DNA from: Paraphysomonas bandaiensis
Taxonomy: Eukaryota > Chrysophyceae
Reading direction: 5' to 3'
Assembly (NCBI GenBank): GCA_965644295.1
Contig: CBFFRP010000363.1
Location: 434,001-498,000, forward strand
Length of the DNA: 64,000 bases
Shown: one piece after another, positions 48,223 to 59,940 of the stretch
Position numbering within the stretch: position 1 is the first letter of the stretch
Layout of the letters: the number at the start of each line of letters is the position of its first letter
Notes under the pieces: generated by a model
Database searches by the model: none
What the model saw: the letters and a program-made list of their open reading frames with translations, nothing else
What the model was told of the DNA's origin: nothing
Translations under genes and position numbers: made by a program

Positions 48223-48338
48223 TGTAGGGGCAGTGGGTGTCCATGTACAGCAGTAGGAGTGTGTGTGGTATGGTCATGAGGTTTCTGTACTGTGAATGGA
48301 AGTGTGACGGTGTTTTATTATTGTGTTGTGTGTAAGTT

Positions 48339-49397
48339 ATGAAGTTTCTTCGAAGTAAGAGTCGTCGTGTTCATGTATCTCGTCGTGTTCGTAGTTTGCG
48401 TTATCGTAAGAGTGCTATGAGTGTGTGTGTGTGGGGTGGTGTTGATGGGGGTGATATGGCGAGGGAGGGACGGGTGTTATGGGACCTGTATGGGGGAAAC
48501 AGAGAGTATGCTCGGAGCTTCTGGATAGGCCGTAACGATACGCCCCGGTGTGCTCTAGAGGCCTTCGCTCAGGAGTGTGCTACCCTGCACTGTCCCTCAT
48601 ATGAGGGCGCTGAGTTCTGGATACAGATACGCGAGACAGCTTTAGGTGATGAAGATAGAGACAGCGAAGGACTGGAGTTTCATTTCGATAAAGACGAATA
48701 TGCATTGAAACGTGATGATGCCTGGGTTCATCCAGAAATATCTACTGTCACATATTTGGATGCTGCTAATTCCAACAGCCATTCCTGTGAGTGGGGCCCA
48801 CCGCTTGTGGTATTCGATACGAACTCATGCGATACCCCATGCTATCTGCGACAAAGACGGCGCACGGTTACTCCAAGGCACTGTTGGATTGTATTCCCCG
48901 AGCCGGGAAAGCATGTAGCATTTAAAGGCAACCTACTTCACGGTGTACCTGCGGAGCTCAGTTATGCTCTCCAACAACCTATTGATATTAACTACCCTCA
49001 CTTCGTTCGTATGTCACTGCCTGTCAATGTGTGGGCTCAACGAAAACCAGCACTTATTGAGAAATTACCCATGGAGTTCATAAAGAAAGTGTCGAAATAC
49101 GATTCCGGTGGGAGGTACTTTAAGAAAGCAGTTCCTGTGGACCTACTTGGGGTAGTTGCTCCTGTCTGCAATGGTGTTCACCTTGTCGATGACACAGCAG
49201 AGGTGAAGCAAAAATGTGATATGGACACGTCTGCGTTTAGGGGACGAAAATGTAACTGCTGTGGGTCGTATGTTCTTACAGAGCATGTTCCTGGTGACAC
49301 TGCCCATATCCCGCTGGAGCCCATAGCCAACGAACTTTTTCGTAGAAAAATATCCGATGCTGATGCCCACTGTGGTGTATGTATACGATATAAGTAG
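48339..49397 (+). CDS. 2-oxoglutarate/Fe(II)-dependent oxygenase-like protein
   Basis: An intronless 352-residue frame. The first 30 residues are strongly basic (MKFLRSKSRRVHVSRRVRSL), possibly a nuclear, nucleolar or organellar targeting signal. The core fits the double-stranded beta-helix oxygenase fold: FHFDKDE supplies His-x-Asp, and GKHVAFKGNLLHGVP supplies the distal His in the usual context of these enzymes. WIVFPEPG and the preceding strands look like the jelly-roll body. The C-terminal part (CNCCGSYVL, then HCGVCIRYK) has two CxxC pairs that could bind zinc. The substrate is unknown. Alternative start codons (for example 48418) would remove the basic leader. Confidence 0.68.
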   Translation: MKFLRSKSRRVHVSRRVRSLRYRKSAMSVCVWGGVDGGDMAREGRVLWDLYGGNREYARSFWIGRNDTPRCALEAFAQECATLHCPSYEGAEFWIQIRETALGDEDRDSEGLEFHFDKDEYALKRDDAWVHPEISTVTYLDAANSNSHSCEWGPPLVVFDTNSCDTPCYLRQRRRTVTPRHCWIVFPEPGKHVAFKGNLLHGVPAELSYALQQPIDINYPHFVRMSLPVNVWAQRKPALIEKLPMEFIKKVSKYDSGGRYFKKAVPVDLLGVVAPVCNGVHLVDDTAEVKQKCDMDTSAFRGRKCNCCGSYVLTEHVPGDTAHIPLEPIANELFRRKISDADAHCGVCIRYK

Positions 49398-49697
49398 CCG
49401 CTCAATAACAAACATTTGGACGATTACTCGATGTCAGCGATGCAAAAGTATTAAATTCGCGATGTCATCAACTCATCAATCCTTGTCATTCGCTAAATCT
49501 ATATCGACACAACTACCTATCAAAATTATATTTTCGCAATCTCATACAGTCAAAATATTTTCAGTTTAGCAAATAAAGCTATTTCATAGCACGTTATAGG
49601 TGTTCGTATAAAGATGGAAAAAATTATTCAACTTAAGCACACTAATTTTGGAGTAAAAACTTCTAGTAGCCAATGTAATATAAGAGACAAATGGGGA
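49398..49697. other. 3' flank of the oxygenase-like gene
   Basis: AT-rich, no gene. A caaatggggataat motif at 49688-49701 equals the outer end of repeat B in reverse orientation. Confidence 0.35.
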
Positions 49698-49870
49698 TAA
49701 TCTAATATTAACTTTTCAACGTCATGAGGTTAAGCTACAATTTAACCTAGGGATAAGGAGTATCGTCCCTTGTCTAAATTTTGAAACGAGGGCGACGGGC
49801 TTTTCGCCCTCGTTTCAAAATTTGAGCGCGGGACGATATAGCCTCCTCATTGTCCGTGGTTAAATATAAC
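49698..49870 (+). repeat. Dispersed repeat A with long nested hairpin
   Basis: Homologous to 20640-20790 but with an added arm. The inner stem is 19 bp and perfect (49776-49794 with 49805-49823; aaattttgaaacgagggcg), closing a 10-base loop. An outer 9-bp stem, tatcgtccc / gggacgata (49761-49769 with 49830-49838), extends it. Confidence 0.85.
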
Positions 49871-49875
49871 TATAT

Positions 49876-51577
49876 CCCCATTTTGTCTCATAAAAAGTTT
49901 TTTTTGACCTGTTTTGTCTCATCAGGGCGCTCATATCAGCACTGGGCAAATATAAACATTCAACTTCAATATTCGGTTCAACAGAAGCTCACTTCTATCT
50001 TCATTATGATAATGACAGTCATATGTATGTGATTTCATTATAGTACACAATTATAGAGAAACCACAATCATGAGCCAAATACCAAGAGCAGATCATCTAA
50101 CTCCAAGTTATATTCCATCCTTTGACTGCTGTATAAGATCACAACGATGTTAGTGCAAGTGACCTGTCTTCATATCCAGGACTTCGAAACAACTTCAAGA
50201 ACATTACAGGAGAGTTTAAGTACCATATCTGATGCTATATAGGTGGTTAGGAGCAGTGGCACCCAGTTCTTTCAGGGTTTGAGCCATATCGTGCTTCTCA
50301 GGATATTGTGTGTCTCATATCATACACACATCATTTCATCAGGTGCACTTGCAGAGGTAAAGCCTGTTGTATATAAATGTGATGATGATGCTAATTAAGG
50401 GAATAAGAAGCCTCTCTTTCACCTTCAACCTTCAACTGTTCACATTCATCATCACACTTACAGTATACATAAAATTGATTTGAAACTATATGAGTTTTCA
50501 TTTTTGTGTTCTTAATGTTAATCAAGGAACATATTTTTTTTGTATTGAAAGTCTTATTATTAGCAATAGGCGTTAAAAACCTGCACCAACTTAGTAGCTA
50601 GATGAATGCTAGACAAACTAGTTAGACCTCTACCTGTAACTAATCAGTACACACTTTTTTTATCCTACTATTTAACGCTACGGAAGCTGCTTGTGCGTCG
50701 CCGCAAGCACCAAGGTGCAACCACTTCCGCTCTGAGTTCTTAAGGTGAACATCCCGGATGCTTGACTTCAGCAGGCAGCCCAATACCCCTGTTACCCTTC
50801 AGGTGGGCCCTGTCCCGGATGCCCTTCAGGTGGGCCCATTTCCGGATGCCTGTTTATTCGTCAGGGCCCAAAGACGTCTACACAAGTGACACTTATTGGT
50901 GTCCCCTGTACCACACAAGCATTCGGCTATGAGTGGGCAGAAGAATATCAGCTGACTATGTTAATATAGAACACAAAAATGAAAACTCATATAGTTTCAA
51001 ATCAATTTTATGTATACTGTAAGTGTGATGATGAATGTGAACAGTTGAAGGTTGAAGGTGAAAGAGAGGCTTCTTATTCCCTTAATTAGCATCATCATCA
51101 CATTTATATACAACAGGCTTTACCTCTGCAAGTGCACCTGATGGAATGATGTGTGTATGATATGAGACACACAATATCCTGAGAAGCACGATATGGCTCA
51201 AACCCTGAAAGAACTGGGTGCCACTGCTTCTAACCACCTATATAGCATCAGATATGGTACTTAAACTCTCCTGTAATGTTCTTGAAGTTGTTTCGAAGTC
51301 CTGGATATGAAGACAGGTCACTTGCACTAACATCGTTGTGATCTTATACAGCAGTCAATGGATGGAATATAACTTGGAGTTAGATGATCTGCTCTTGGTA
51401 TTTGGCTCATGATTGTGGTTTCTCTATAATTGTGTACTATAATGAAATCACATACATATGACTGTCATTATCATAATGAAGATAGAAGTGAGCTTCTGTT
51501 GAACCGAATATTGAAGTTGAATATTTATATTTGCCCGGTGCTGATATGAGCGCCCTGATGAGACAAAATGGGGATAA
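49876..51577. repeat. Near-identical inverted repeat, arms about 620 bp, spacer about 430 bp
   Basis: The left arm (49876-50525) and right arm (about 50958-51577) are reverse complements with only a few single-base differences seen along the compared stretches (for example actgggcaa/accgggcaa and catcatttcatc/catcattccatc). The left arm has about 32 extra bases (ataaaaag...gacctgttttgtctc) between two copies of tttgtctcat, which the right arm has lost. Each arm is a copy of repeat B. The spacer begins with repeat C (50541-50735), followed by a GC-richer stretch with two aggtgggcccNNtcccggatgcc-like units (50750-50860). Confidence 0.9.
50541..50735 (+). repeat. Dispersed repeat C, copy in the spacer of the inverted repeat
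   Basis: It shares attgaaagtctta, ttagacctctacc, aactaatcagtacac, tactatttaacgctac and gaagctgcttgtg with the other copies, and ends with a cgtcgccgcaagcacc segment. It lacks the central 100 bp of the 45.8-kb copy. Confidence 0.65.
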
Positions 51578-52327
51578 TATTTTAATGTCTGCATTCTTAA
51601 AATAATAGCTAGGTGAATGACATAAACACCAAGTCATCCTCTTGTCATCCTAGTCATCGTATACTGAAAATATGAATTGTTTAATGGCTAGATGTTCAAC
51701 CCCTTCACGTGTTTTGGCATTGTTATCGGTCCTAGTCAACGTACTTAAGGCCTTAAAAATACAGCGCTTAGTTGCAAACTTAACAACTTCTTGGTAATAT
51801 AGAAAAATATTATTAACATAAAACGCAGACAAAATAACCATTATTGTAAGACATACAGCTTCTCTTAAACTGGAGAATCAGTACAAGACTTATCGTGACT
51901 AATTAAAAGCAAAGATTAACTATTTCTTACTGATGCTGAATAGCGGAATATATATCTTTTTTATATGGTTGGTACGGGGGCCCATAGTCGTGGGATTTTA
52001 AACTTCAGTACGCAGTTGCTACATTCGTGGTTGAAGGATCGTGTATATGATGTTAATGTTCATCGTACTTACAATTGCAGTCGTATCTAGAGTACAACTT
52101 AGCGATGTATATAGTACAAAAAATTAGATCAATATTTACTAGCTCCCAAGGTGTTACAGAGTCAACATAGACCCAAATCCTAATTCTAATCGAATAATTT
52201 GGTGAGACCAGGGCATTCATTTAGAAAAAATCTAAATACGGTTAATTCCCACACACAGCGAAAAAATACATGACATCTGGGGTATTTAACTATATGACAA
52301 GTTCTTTCGGATATAGGGTATTGCATT
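51578..52327. other. Intergenic, no gene seen
   Basis: AT-rich flank between the inverted repeat and the end of the SNF2/RING gene. Short ORFs have no motifs. Confidence 0.35.
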
Positions 52328-55300
52328 TTACCCAACACGTTGGGCCACTGTCTCTCGCGCTTCATGTCGTTCTTTTCTTCCTCCGAGCAAACACCAGAGA
52401 TTCTCCCTAGAGAAAAACAAGCCGTCGCTTTGATCACTTTCTCCGTTTCTTCTGCTTGCCGTGTCAGAGAGATCGCATTTGTCGCTTGACAGGACCTCGG
52501 TGAGAGTCCCGTTTTTCTGACGAAGCGCAAGTAGTCGCTCTTCACATGTGTTTTTCCCGTATAATATAACGCATTTGACACTTCTGGTCTGCCCTATTCT
52601 ATGAACGCGGCTTATTACTTGCGCTTCCTCAGTGGCATTGTGGCAGGGTTCCAACATGTACAGCACGCGTGCCGCACACAGTGTCAGACCCGTGGCACAG
52701 ACTCCTGTTGTTAGTATCAGAACTGAGCACTCGGTATCGTGGTTAAACTTTCTCAGACACTGCTGATTTATTGCCCCCGAGTTATCTTTTCTCATCCGTA
52801 CACATTGAACCTCATTACTCTTTAAGGCGTATTCAACGATTTCTGCCGACTCGTTATAGTGAGTGTATATCACGAACTTAGCGAAGCGATCATCTCTACG
52901 TACATCCTCAATGTCTGATAGTAATGCCGTAACACGGGCAGAAAAAAAATACTTTGGGCGCTGAAAGACGTTGAGGGCATTGCATGATATCGATGGAAAG
53001 TCAGTGTTCCTGTAGGATGTTATGTTGTACTGAGGTATATACGAATTTAGCTCCGCTGTGGGAATTGCCGTGGCTTCACACGACAGATGTGGGATCAAGA
53101 ATTCAATATCACTACTCCCAGTTGTTGAAATTATTTCCTTAGGTCTATGAGAAGCAGTCATTTCGCTGCATGAGGACGTCGCATTCATCGTGGCCTCAGG
53201 GTAGAGGTAGCTATTGCTCTCACATTCAGCGGTTGTAACCAAACTATCACATACACCATTTATTCCGTTTTGATTCTCACTTGAACTACAGGGTTCTTCA
53301 AATGGCTCTTCAATATTGTCAACTTTTACTTCCATGAGATCCTTCGCCGCTGCATAGCATTCAATGCGCGTATTACATAAGTTTTATACAATAAAGTATG
53401 CTGAATACCTATTCTTCGTCTACAGACCGGACACTTGGCACTGAATTCACCCTCTCTCTCGACCACGTCTACAATACACTCGTAGCAGTAGGCATGTACG
53501 CAAGTAGTAACCGTTGGCCGGGTCGCCTCCATCAGACAGAGAGGACATGATACTGCCTGTCCGGCCATCAGACTGTACAGAATGGAGAAACCTCCCTCGT
53601 AAAGTTGAGAGGCATCTTTACCACAAAGTTCAGGTCGACGCAAAACCTGAGAATGTGAAATAAGTAAATCGACAAAGGGCTGTTTTCTCTTCGCATGGTC
53701 GTGTTTGTAAATATCTACTCTATGCTGTGCATCTAGTGACCATCGAGTCTGAACTGATACCTCCCCGAGCAGATCCTCAGCCATTTTACTGTCCTCCACC
53801 TGTTCTCGCCAAGAGTGATGAGGGTCACTATACCGGTCATCAACGAGATCTACTGTCATCTCCGCGTCATCTCGATCCGCCCAACGTACACGCACCACGT
53901 CTCCAATCACCAAGTTTTTATGCAAGCACAGTTTTCTCATATATTTTTCATTACTATCTTTGACCGCAGACGGACTATCCTCGACAATTTTTCTGGGGTT
54001 CGCATACAAGCTTAAGGTGTTAGAATTCCTGTTCACACTAACTTGATAAGGCAGCTTCATCCAACTCATCGGCTGTGGCAAACCCAAGTGTTCTACTCGG
54101 CTGGTGAGTTCTGACAGCGGTAGCGTATTCAAGTCCTCCCGTTGTGCCTGCTCAGCTGCATGCGCCGCAACAGAAGCATGAGTACGATTACTCTGCCAAT
54201 TCAGACCACCTGAAGAGCCTACCCCAACGCTCTGAACAACCTGTAGGATATCTTCCGCACTCATCAGTGGAATATCTGTTATACGTGATACTAATGCATT
54301 GACTCGATAACACATTAACATTCGCTTGAGGTGATCGAGATTTCTCAAACTGACGGTGGAGGTGTGAGTTAGGCAGCGGCTCAACAAACCTACCAAGCCT
54401 CGAATTTGGGCAATGTGAATTGCACCATATCCTCTATATGAGTTTCTAAATTCAGTTGTACCTCCCATATATGGGGCCCATTGTTCAATAGCATCAGCCG
54501 CAAAGCATTCAATGTAACGGTAGGCAAAGAGTTCATCTGGTGATTCTTCTAGAAGAAATGGTCGCCATTCAATAGTTCTGGAAGGCATTCGTACAAGCGG
54601 AGAGTTATCACTAACGTAACGCTGACTCTTCGTGTGGCGCATCATAACAACATCAAGTAGCTCGTAGAGCAGACGAAGAGATGATTCGTTCTTTTTCGCA
54701 TAGGGGCCAGCAATACACTTGCCCCAAAACCCATCCTTATTATTGGCTAGAGAAAAAGGCCATATTTTAAGAAAGTTTAGCTCCCCATGTAAATCTGCAA
54801 TTGAAGAGCAGAGGGGAGTCCCACTGACCATCCATCGCCGCTGCGACACAAGATTCGCGCACATCGATGCTATTTGATTAGTAGCCACTTTAATATATTG
54901 GCATTCGTCCAGCACTACTCGGTACCACTCTATATTTCGGTACAGTTTTCCGCATCTCGGCCGCTTCAATTTATCGTATGTTGTCAAAACTATATCTATA
55001 TCATTCAATTGGCTCTCAAAATTCACATGAACAGCCACCTTTTCCTGTCCTTCCATATATAAACGATATATCGTTCCCCTAAATATCTTTCCCGGCGTGC
55101 ACCACTCCAGCCCGCGTACTTCCACATGATCACAATCTTGACCAAATACTCCCCACTCTAACCGACGAACGTTCTCAGTATATACGCTCACCGAATCCCC
55201 TTCATCATTGGAAAAATATATTCCTCTGACATCCCCTGCAGGCACCAATTCATAATCCAAATTCCGTTCAGCCATACTGATAACAGTTATTTCTCCCTTC

Positions 55301-56667
55301 TGCAATGTCGTACCACAAGTTGCTCGTGTGTTGATCTCATCCCACCACTGTTGTGCAAGCTGACAGGGAACTACAATCAGCGTGGCCCGGGATACATGCA
55401 GTGGAGGTTTGCGTTTGTCGCTTGCATCGTTAGGAGTGAAGGTCGATTGTGGAGGGTTGATTCGTGAAGCGGGGTTAGCAAGTATGAGAGATATGACCTC
55501 CACTGTTTTACCTACAAATGAATTATTATACATTTAATCGAAAGCAGCATAAAACAGAAGATAAAACAAAGTGCATACCAAGTCCCATCTCTTCGCACAA
55601 CAGCCCCCCTTTAACCAGAGGTGGCTTATCGAACCGGAACTCCCCGGCCAAAGGAAAGTAATACATAGGCGGACCCCCATCATTGAATGTCCACTCCTCC
55701 CAAAACCTTCCGTTTAATCCCCTTTCGTCCAACTCCTATGCAACACATATTAGCAGTAGAAACAAGCCCACATAAACTGACTTGATCTAGCATCCACTGG
55801 CAAGTAGACTTCTGAAAATCATACAGGGGTACCCTTAACCCTCTAGGCTCGCAGTAAGATCCATCCCCATAGCCTACACTCTCTACATGCCGAAGCAAGC
55901 CCTGAAGTGAGAACCTGTACTGTCGAAGCTGCTGTAACTCTGCATCTGTCTTTGTGAACATGCGGGGCTGAGTAGCCTTGGGAGTGCAATACACTCTCGT
56001 GCACGGGGCGTCCTGAACATAAATGTAATCAAAGTGCAAATACTACACACCGATAATATACCCTGATGTTGTCTACAACATTTTTAATAGCTGTATCTGA
56101 AATCAACTCAAAGACAAGTCGCGAGAAATACACATGCACTTTGACTACAAGAACTCCATCCGATGACGTGTATATATGCTGCGTAAACAACCTGGACAAT
56201 GGTTGCTTCCATGGGGATGATATTGGAGATTGCAAGGCCACTAAGCTTTCAAGAATATCACGATCACCTGGAGCCATCACAACATGATGCTGTCTTCGGA
56301 GCTTGTCCAATCGAGATATCGGAATCTGATTCACTGAAGGAAACTCGCCAGCATCGTCGCAACTCCAATATTTGTTGTAAGTTTCAGTGGGAATGAAACT
56401 AGAAGTGATATCCTTCATGTCGCTCTCCTGCACACGGCTCAAACGGAGCTCTACATGACCCATATAGCGGGCCGACAGAGAGGACCCCCTCGCCGCCTCC
56501 TTCGCTGCCTTCGCAGATCCCCAGTGAGGCGGTAGAGTCTCCTCTGTGAATGTATTTAGGTTTATCACTAGCGGCAGAGGGTCACAGAGGATGCTCTGGC
56601 TTATATCTTTTTCGGTCCTCCGCACACTCCTGCGTGTAACACTCCTGGCGGAGGATTTGCGCTTCAT
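52328..56667 (-). CDS. SHPRH-like SNF2 ATPase with RING finger
   Basis: Five exons (56667-56062, 56012-55782, 55735-55579, 55511-53409, 53349-52328) join in phase into 1,372 residues. SNF2 motifs: GGLLCEEMGLGKTVEVISLI, with the Walker A formed across intron 3; TLIVVPCQLAQQWWDEI; DIVLTTYDKLKR; VVLDECQYIK (Walker B, DECQ instead of DEAH); and RRWMVSGTPL. A long linker separates the two lobes, as in SHPRH and Rad5 relatives, and contains a C3HC4 RING: CPLCLMEA, TTCVHAYCYECI, CPVCRRR. The second lobe has FVIYTHYNESAEIVEYAL, LILTTGVCATGLTLCAARVL and EEAQVISRVHRIGQTRSVKC. The family couples ATP-driven DNA translocation to E3 ubiquitin ligase activity in DNA-damage tolerance. I see no PHD or linker-histone domain. 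The start follows the first ATG in frame; the preceding GTG was ignored. Confidence 0.88.
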
Positions 56668-57067
56668 CACGAGACACTGTGATTTATATGAGCACCGGGC
56701 AGGAGATGGTTAGTATCTTATGTATAAGTCTGTACTATCGTGTATGTGTGTATATGAGGAGAGCCACTTCCACTTCACTTCGCTTCACTTCTTCCTCGAC
56801 TTGACTTCCAGCCGACTTCTTCGTCTTTCTTCTGCTAATCTTTGTAGTATACATGTACGTATAACCTGTATACGGCGTATTCACTAGGATAAGCAAGAGT
56901 TGACCCAGCAGTTCGACAGCAAAGAAATGAGCAGAAGAGACGAACACTTCTGCAGGTACAGCATACATACATATATATATATAGAGAGAGCGCTCACTTC
57001 AGAAGACGCAAGCTGTTAATTGATTGACACTCATAATCGCCTATACACATCACCGTATCATATCTCA
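56668..57067. other. Divergent promoter region
   Basis: 400 bp between divergent start codons. It contains a (atatat)agagag run at 56970-56990 and cttcact(t/c)cgcttcactt repeats at 56770-56795. No gene. Confidence 0.35.
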
Positions 57068-57850
57068 ATGTCTCTTGAACAAGCTCTCAGTGGAATTAAG
57101 TTTGATGACGGTATGGGTAAGCTGGAGTCTCTTCCTCTAGTGGGATATGCTGACCTTGAAGGCCCTAGAAGAGCTGTCTATGAAGAGTCTGGCTGTTTGT
57201 CTAATTGCAGTCCTGACATCAAAGTAATATCAGCGAAGTATACCTCATCAGATGGAGCTCTTGTGGAGCATGTGGTCAAATGGGACGGGTCCACTGCCAC
57301 TCCTGTTCTTTGCGAATGTGGAATTAGCTATGAAGAAGTTCCACCGACCGCCATGGTAGAGTATCAATACGATGAAGGTGGACCGTGGAGATTGGCGCGC
57401 ATTTCCCTTGAACCAATGATGGCATACAAAGCTCACAAATTTAAGTTGTGGCGGGAGATGCTAGATAAACCGAGCTGCGAAGCTGCGTTTGCGCGTATGC
57501 TTAAGGCAGGCCCTCTTAATCGTTTATATGATAAACTGGGTTTCCCTATGCCTGCTGATGAGGAGGAAGCCTGGAAGATAGTTGACGAAAAGTCTGGCAA
57601 GACAGTGGATATTCCTAGACCCGTGCACGCTCTGCGTGTGTGGGATCCAAACACTGACAGTTACACTGATGTGTCACCCATCATGGGTAAGTGTATATGA
57701 CGTGTTTGTAATGTCGGTAGCTCACCTAGTGTTGTCATAGATGGGGCACCTGCTGATGAGGAAGGCATGCGAACGTACTGGGATACGACAATGCAAGAGC
57801 TCAGAGCGAAGCATGGGAATGATTACATAGACGCTATGTTGGCACGTTAG
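57068..57850 (+). CDS. Hypothetical protein, 242 residues
   Basis: Two exons (57068-57686 and 57741-57850), separated by a 54-bp intron, join in phase. The start MSLEQALSGIKF was preferred to an upstream in-frame ATG at 57020, because the latter adds a leader without clear character. The protein is soluble and acidic, has no signal peptide or membrane helix, and contains an N-terminal beta-rich part (VKWDGSTATPVLCECGISYE) and a C-terminal helical end (TTMQELRAKHGNDYIDAM). I do not recognise the family. The even codon pattern and clean splice support a real gene. Confidence 0.65.
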
Positions 57851-59940
57851 AGAATTATGACGTAAAGCAATAATTCTTCGAATCTGCGAATCCGACGTAG
57901 CATTTAATGTATGTCAAAGTTCAGTCTATTGTTACTTCGGATGATTATCGGGTAGTAAATATTCTTCTTTCCTTTGGATAAACACTTAGTGCCTTGCACA
58001 ACCTTACAAATTAGCACAAACACAAGACAAATATGTCTCTGTGAAGAACTAAATATCTGTCAAACTCAGAGGGTGTACCAGAATTGTGTAGTAATTGTAG
58101 CGAACATTAGTTTTTAGTTTTGTACGTAGGAGAAACCCGCGTATTATTCTTTGTAAGAAGGAAAGCGGGGGAAAAATGGTGGACACAATACTGCTACAAC
58201 GACCAGCACTAGTATCATGCTACGTAGAGTCAGCCAGCACATATTCCTCTACTAGGAGAGAGACAGGTATGCCTACGTTTAAAATGCAGCACTAGCTAAA
58301 CTTGGACTACCTGACTGTCAGCTAAAGCACTAAACTCCCACAAGGACTAAGGACTAATATATTGTGGACGTAAATATTACTTAACCCAGTCAAATTGGTT
58401 GAATTATCTAGTCACACTAAGTTTGGTGTAAAAAACTAGTCAACATAATGAATAATTCAATATCTTCTTTCATTACATTATGGCTGCGTGAATACTATAA
58501 ACACCTCGTCAACCAAGCCATTGTAAATGATTAGATTTTCAACCACACGACTAGGTGTTTACACTATCTAATTGACAAGGCAATAATAGATCCCGCACCA
58601 AACCTACCTAGGAAGCTATGACGATGCAAGTTACTGATTCTGTTATGGGTAATCATTCTCCCGTAATCATTCTCAGAAAATTTGACGAGAGAGATGCGAT
58701 TTACTTATTGTTAATTAATACATATATATGGGGCATCTGTCTAAATGAATAACGTATTTGGACTTGGATTAGCCATTTTAAGTTCCTAAATTCCTGAATA
58801 CCTTCCAAAATAAAACCCAACACGTTTGTAACAATCGTCATGTGAACAACTCTGTAGAGCAGTTGTGATATTCATTAAAGAAGGATCAGAAAGTTTACGA
58901 ACATCTGTACCAATCTGCAAAATATGTTACGCTTCGCTCAATACGGAGCTCAAATGTTTCGCCTCTAGCACCAACAATTGCTTTAGAAAACGGTGAGTAG
59001 ATTTTTCTGCTTCTTGTTGTTATTTCCCGACCACATCCCCCTCTTATCGTAACTAGCATCCCTGAAACATTTTCCACGGACCTTTTTTCCTCAACTTGCA
59101 TGGTTAGATCCAAGGCGGGTTCGCATAGTTAGTGATAACTTTTTTGCCTCCACATGGCGAAGAGCTCTTGTTTTCCAAAATAGCAGTAACTTAGATGTTC
59201 CGATGTAAAAGACAACATCAGAAGCTATGAAGGTTTCAATGTGTCATAGCATCAGTAGCTTTGATAGCCCCTTTCAAAGTTGCTGTATATGTTGCACTTC
59301 GTTAGGCCCATAGGCCGAGCTCAAAGTTGAAAAAAACTAACATGTCAGTTTACAAATTAGCACTTACTGGGCTTTTTAAGACTGTATCCAGCATCATGGG
59401 CAAACACATATTCAAAATTTGTAGCTGTTCAATTGTACCAAGCAGCTAAACATATTCAGCAACGCATCATAGCAAACAAGGTACATATCACTGGCACCAC
59501 ACGCTGACACGGGAACATCCGTGATACTCTCCATCCAACAGAGTCGCTAGCTAGGAATGCACAGCTGTTCAATCTTTTGAAAGTATCGATGTTCTTGCAG
59601 TGATACCAATGTACCCAAAAACCCGACATTTATATGGGATTTGCTCCATAAAAACGACCTTTTATTCACGGTGTTGTGTTGGTCTAGAAAAATCCACTCA
59701 CATCTAGACTTAACACCAAGACTGTATATACCTATACATTATCTACACCATACCATACACCACCAGCAGCAGTATGCCGGAGATGTGTATGTGTAGGTAT
59801 GTGTATGTGTATATGTGTGCACCCATGACCCTTGTGTGTATGAAGCAACAGTCTGTGCTAGTCAGGTAGAGCCTAGCCTATAGTTAACACCGCATTGTTC
59901 GTCATCACTCCCCCCCTGAAGATCTACCAGTGGGTCGAGC
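57851..59940. other. 2.1-kb intergenic region, no gene recognised
   Basis: AT-rich. A 72-codon minus-strand frame at 58895-59113 (GMLVTIRGGCGREITTRSRK, then ARGETFELRIERSVTYFADW) has protein-like composition but no ATG-supported gene structure or known motif, so it may be a relic. The last 200 bp before the myosin start have a gtatgtgtatgtgtatatgtg run. Confidence 0.35.

Noticed and set aside
47316-48279. Several frames of 200-300 codons over the TATG array
   Set aside because: Same artefact as at 29.7 kb; a four-base repeat without stops gives open frames on both strands.
48180-48338. Possible 5' exon of the oxygenase gene inside the microsatellite
   Set aside because: No splice signals or signal peptide support it; the ATG at 48339 gives a complete frame.
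49776-49838. Hairpin as a rho-independent-type terminator
   Set aside because: The sequence is eukaryotic nuclear DNA and the hairpin lies in a dispersed repeat, not at a gene end.
53326-53335. Frameshift between the RING half and the C-terminal helicase lobe of the SNF2 gene
   Set aside because: A 59-bp GT-AG intron (53408-53350) joins the two frames exactly, so no frameshift or split gene is needed.
58895-59113. 72-codon minus-strand ORF as a gene
   Set aside because: No motif, no spliced partner exon found and no supporting neighbours; kept only as a possible relic.
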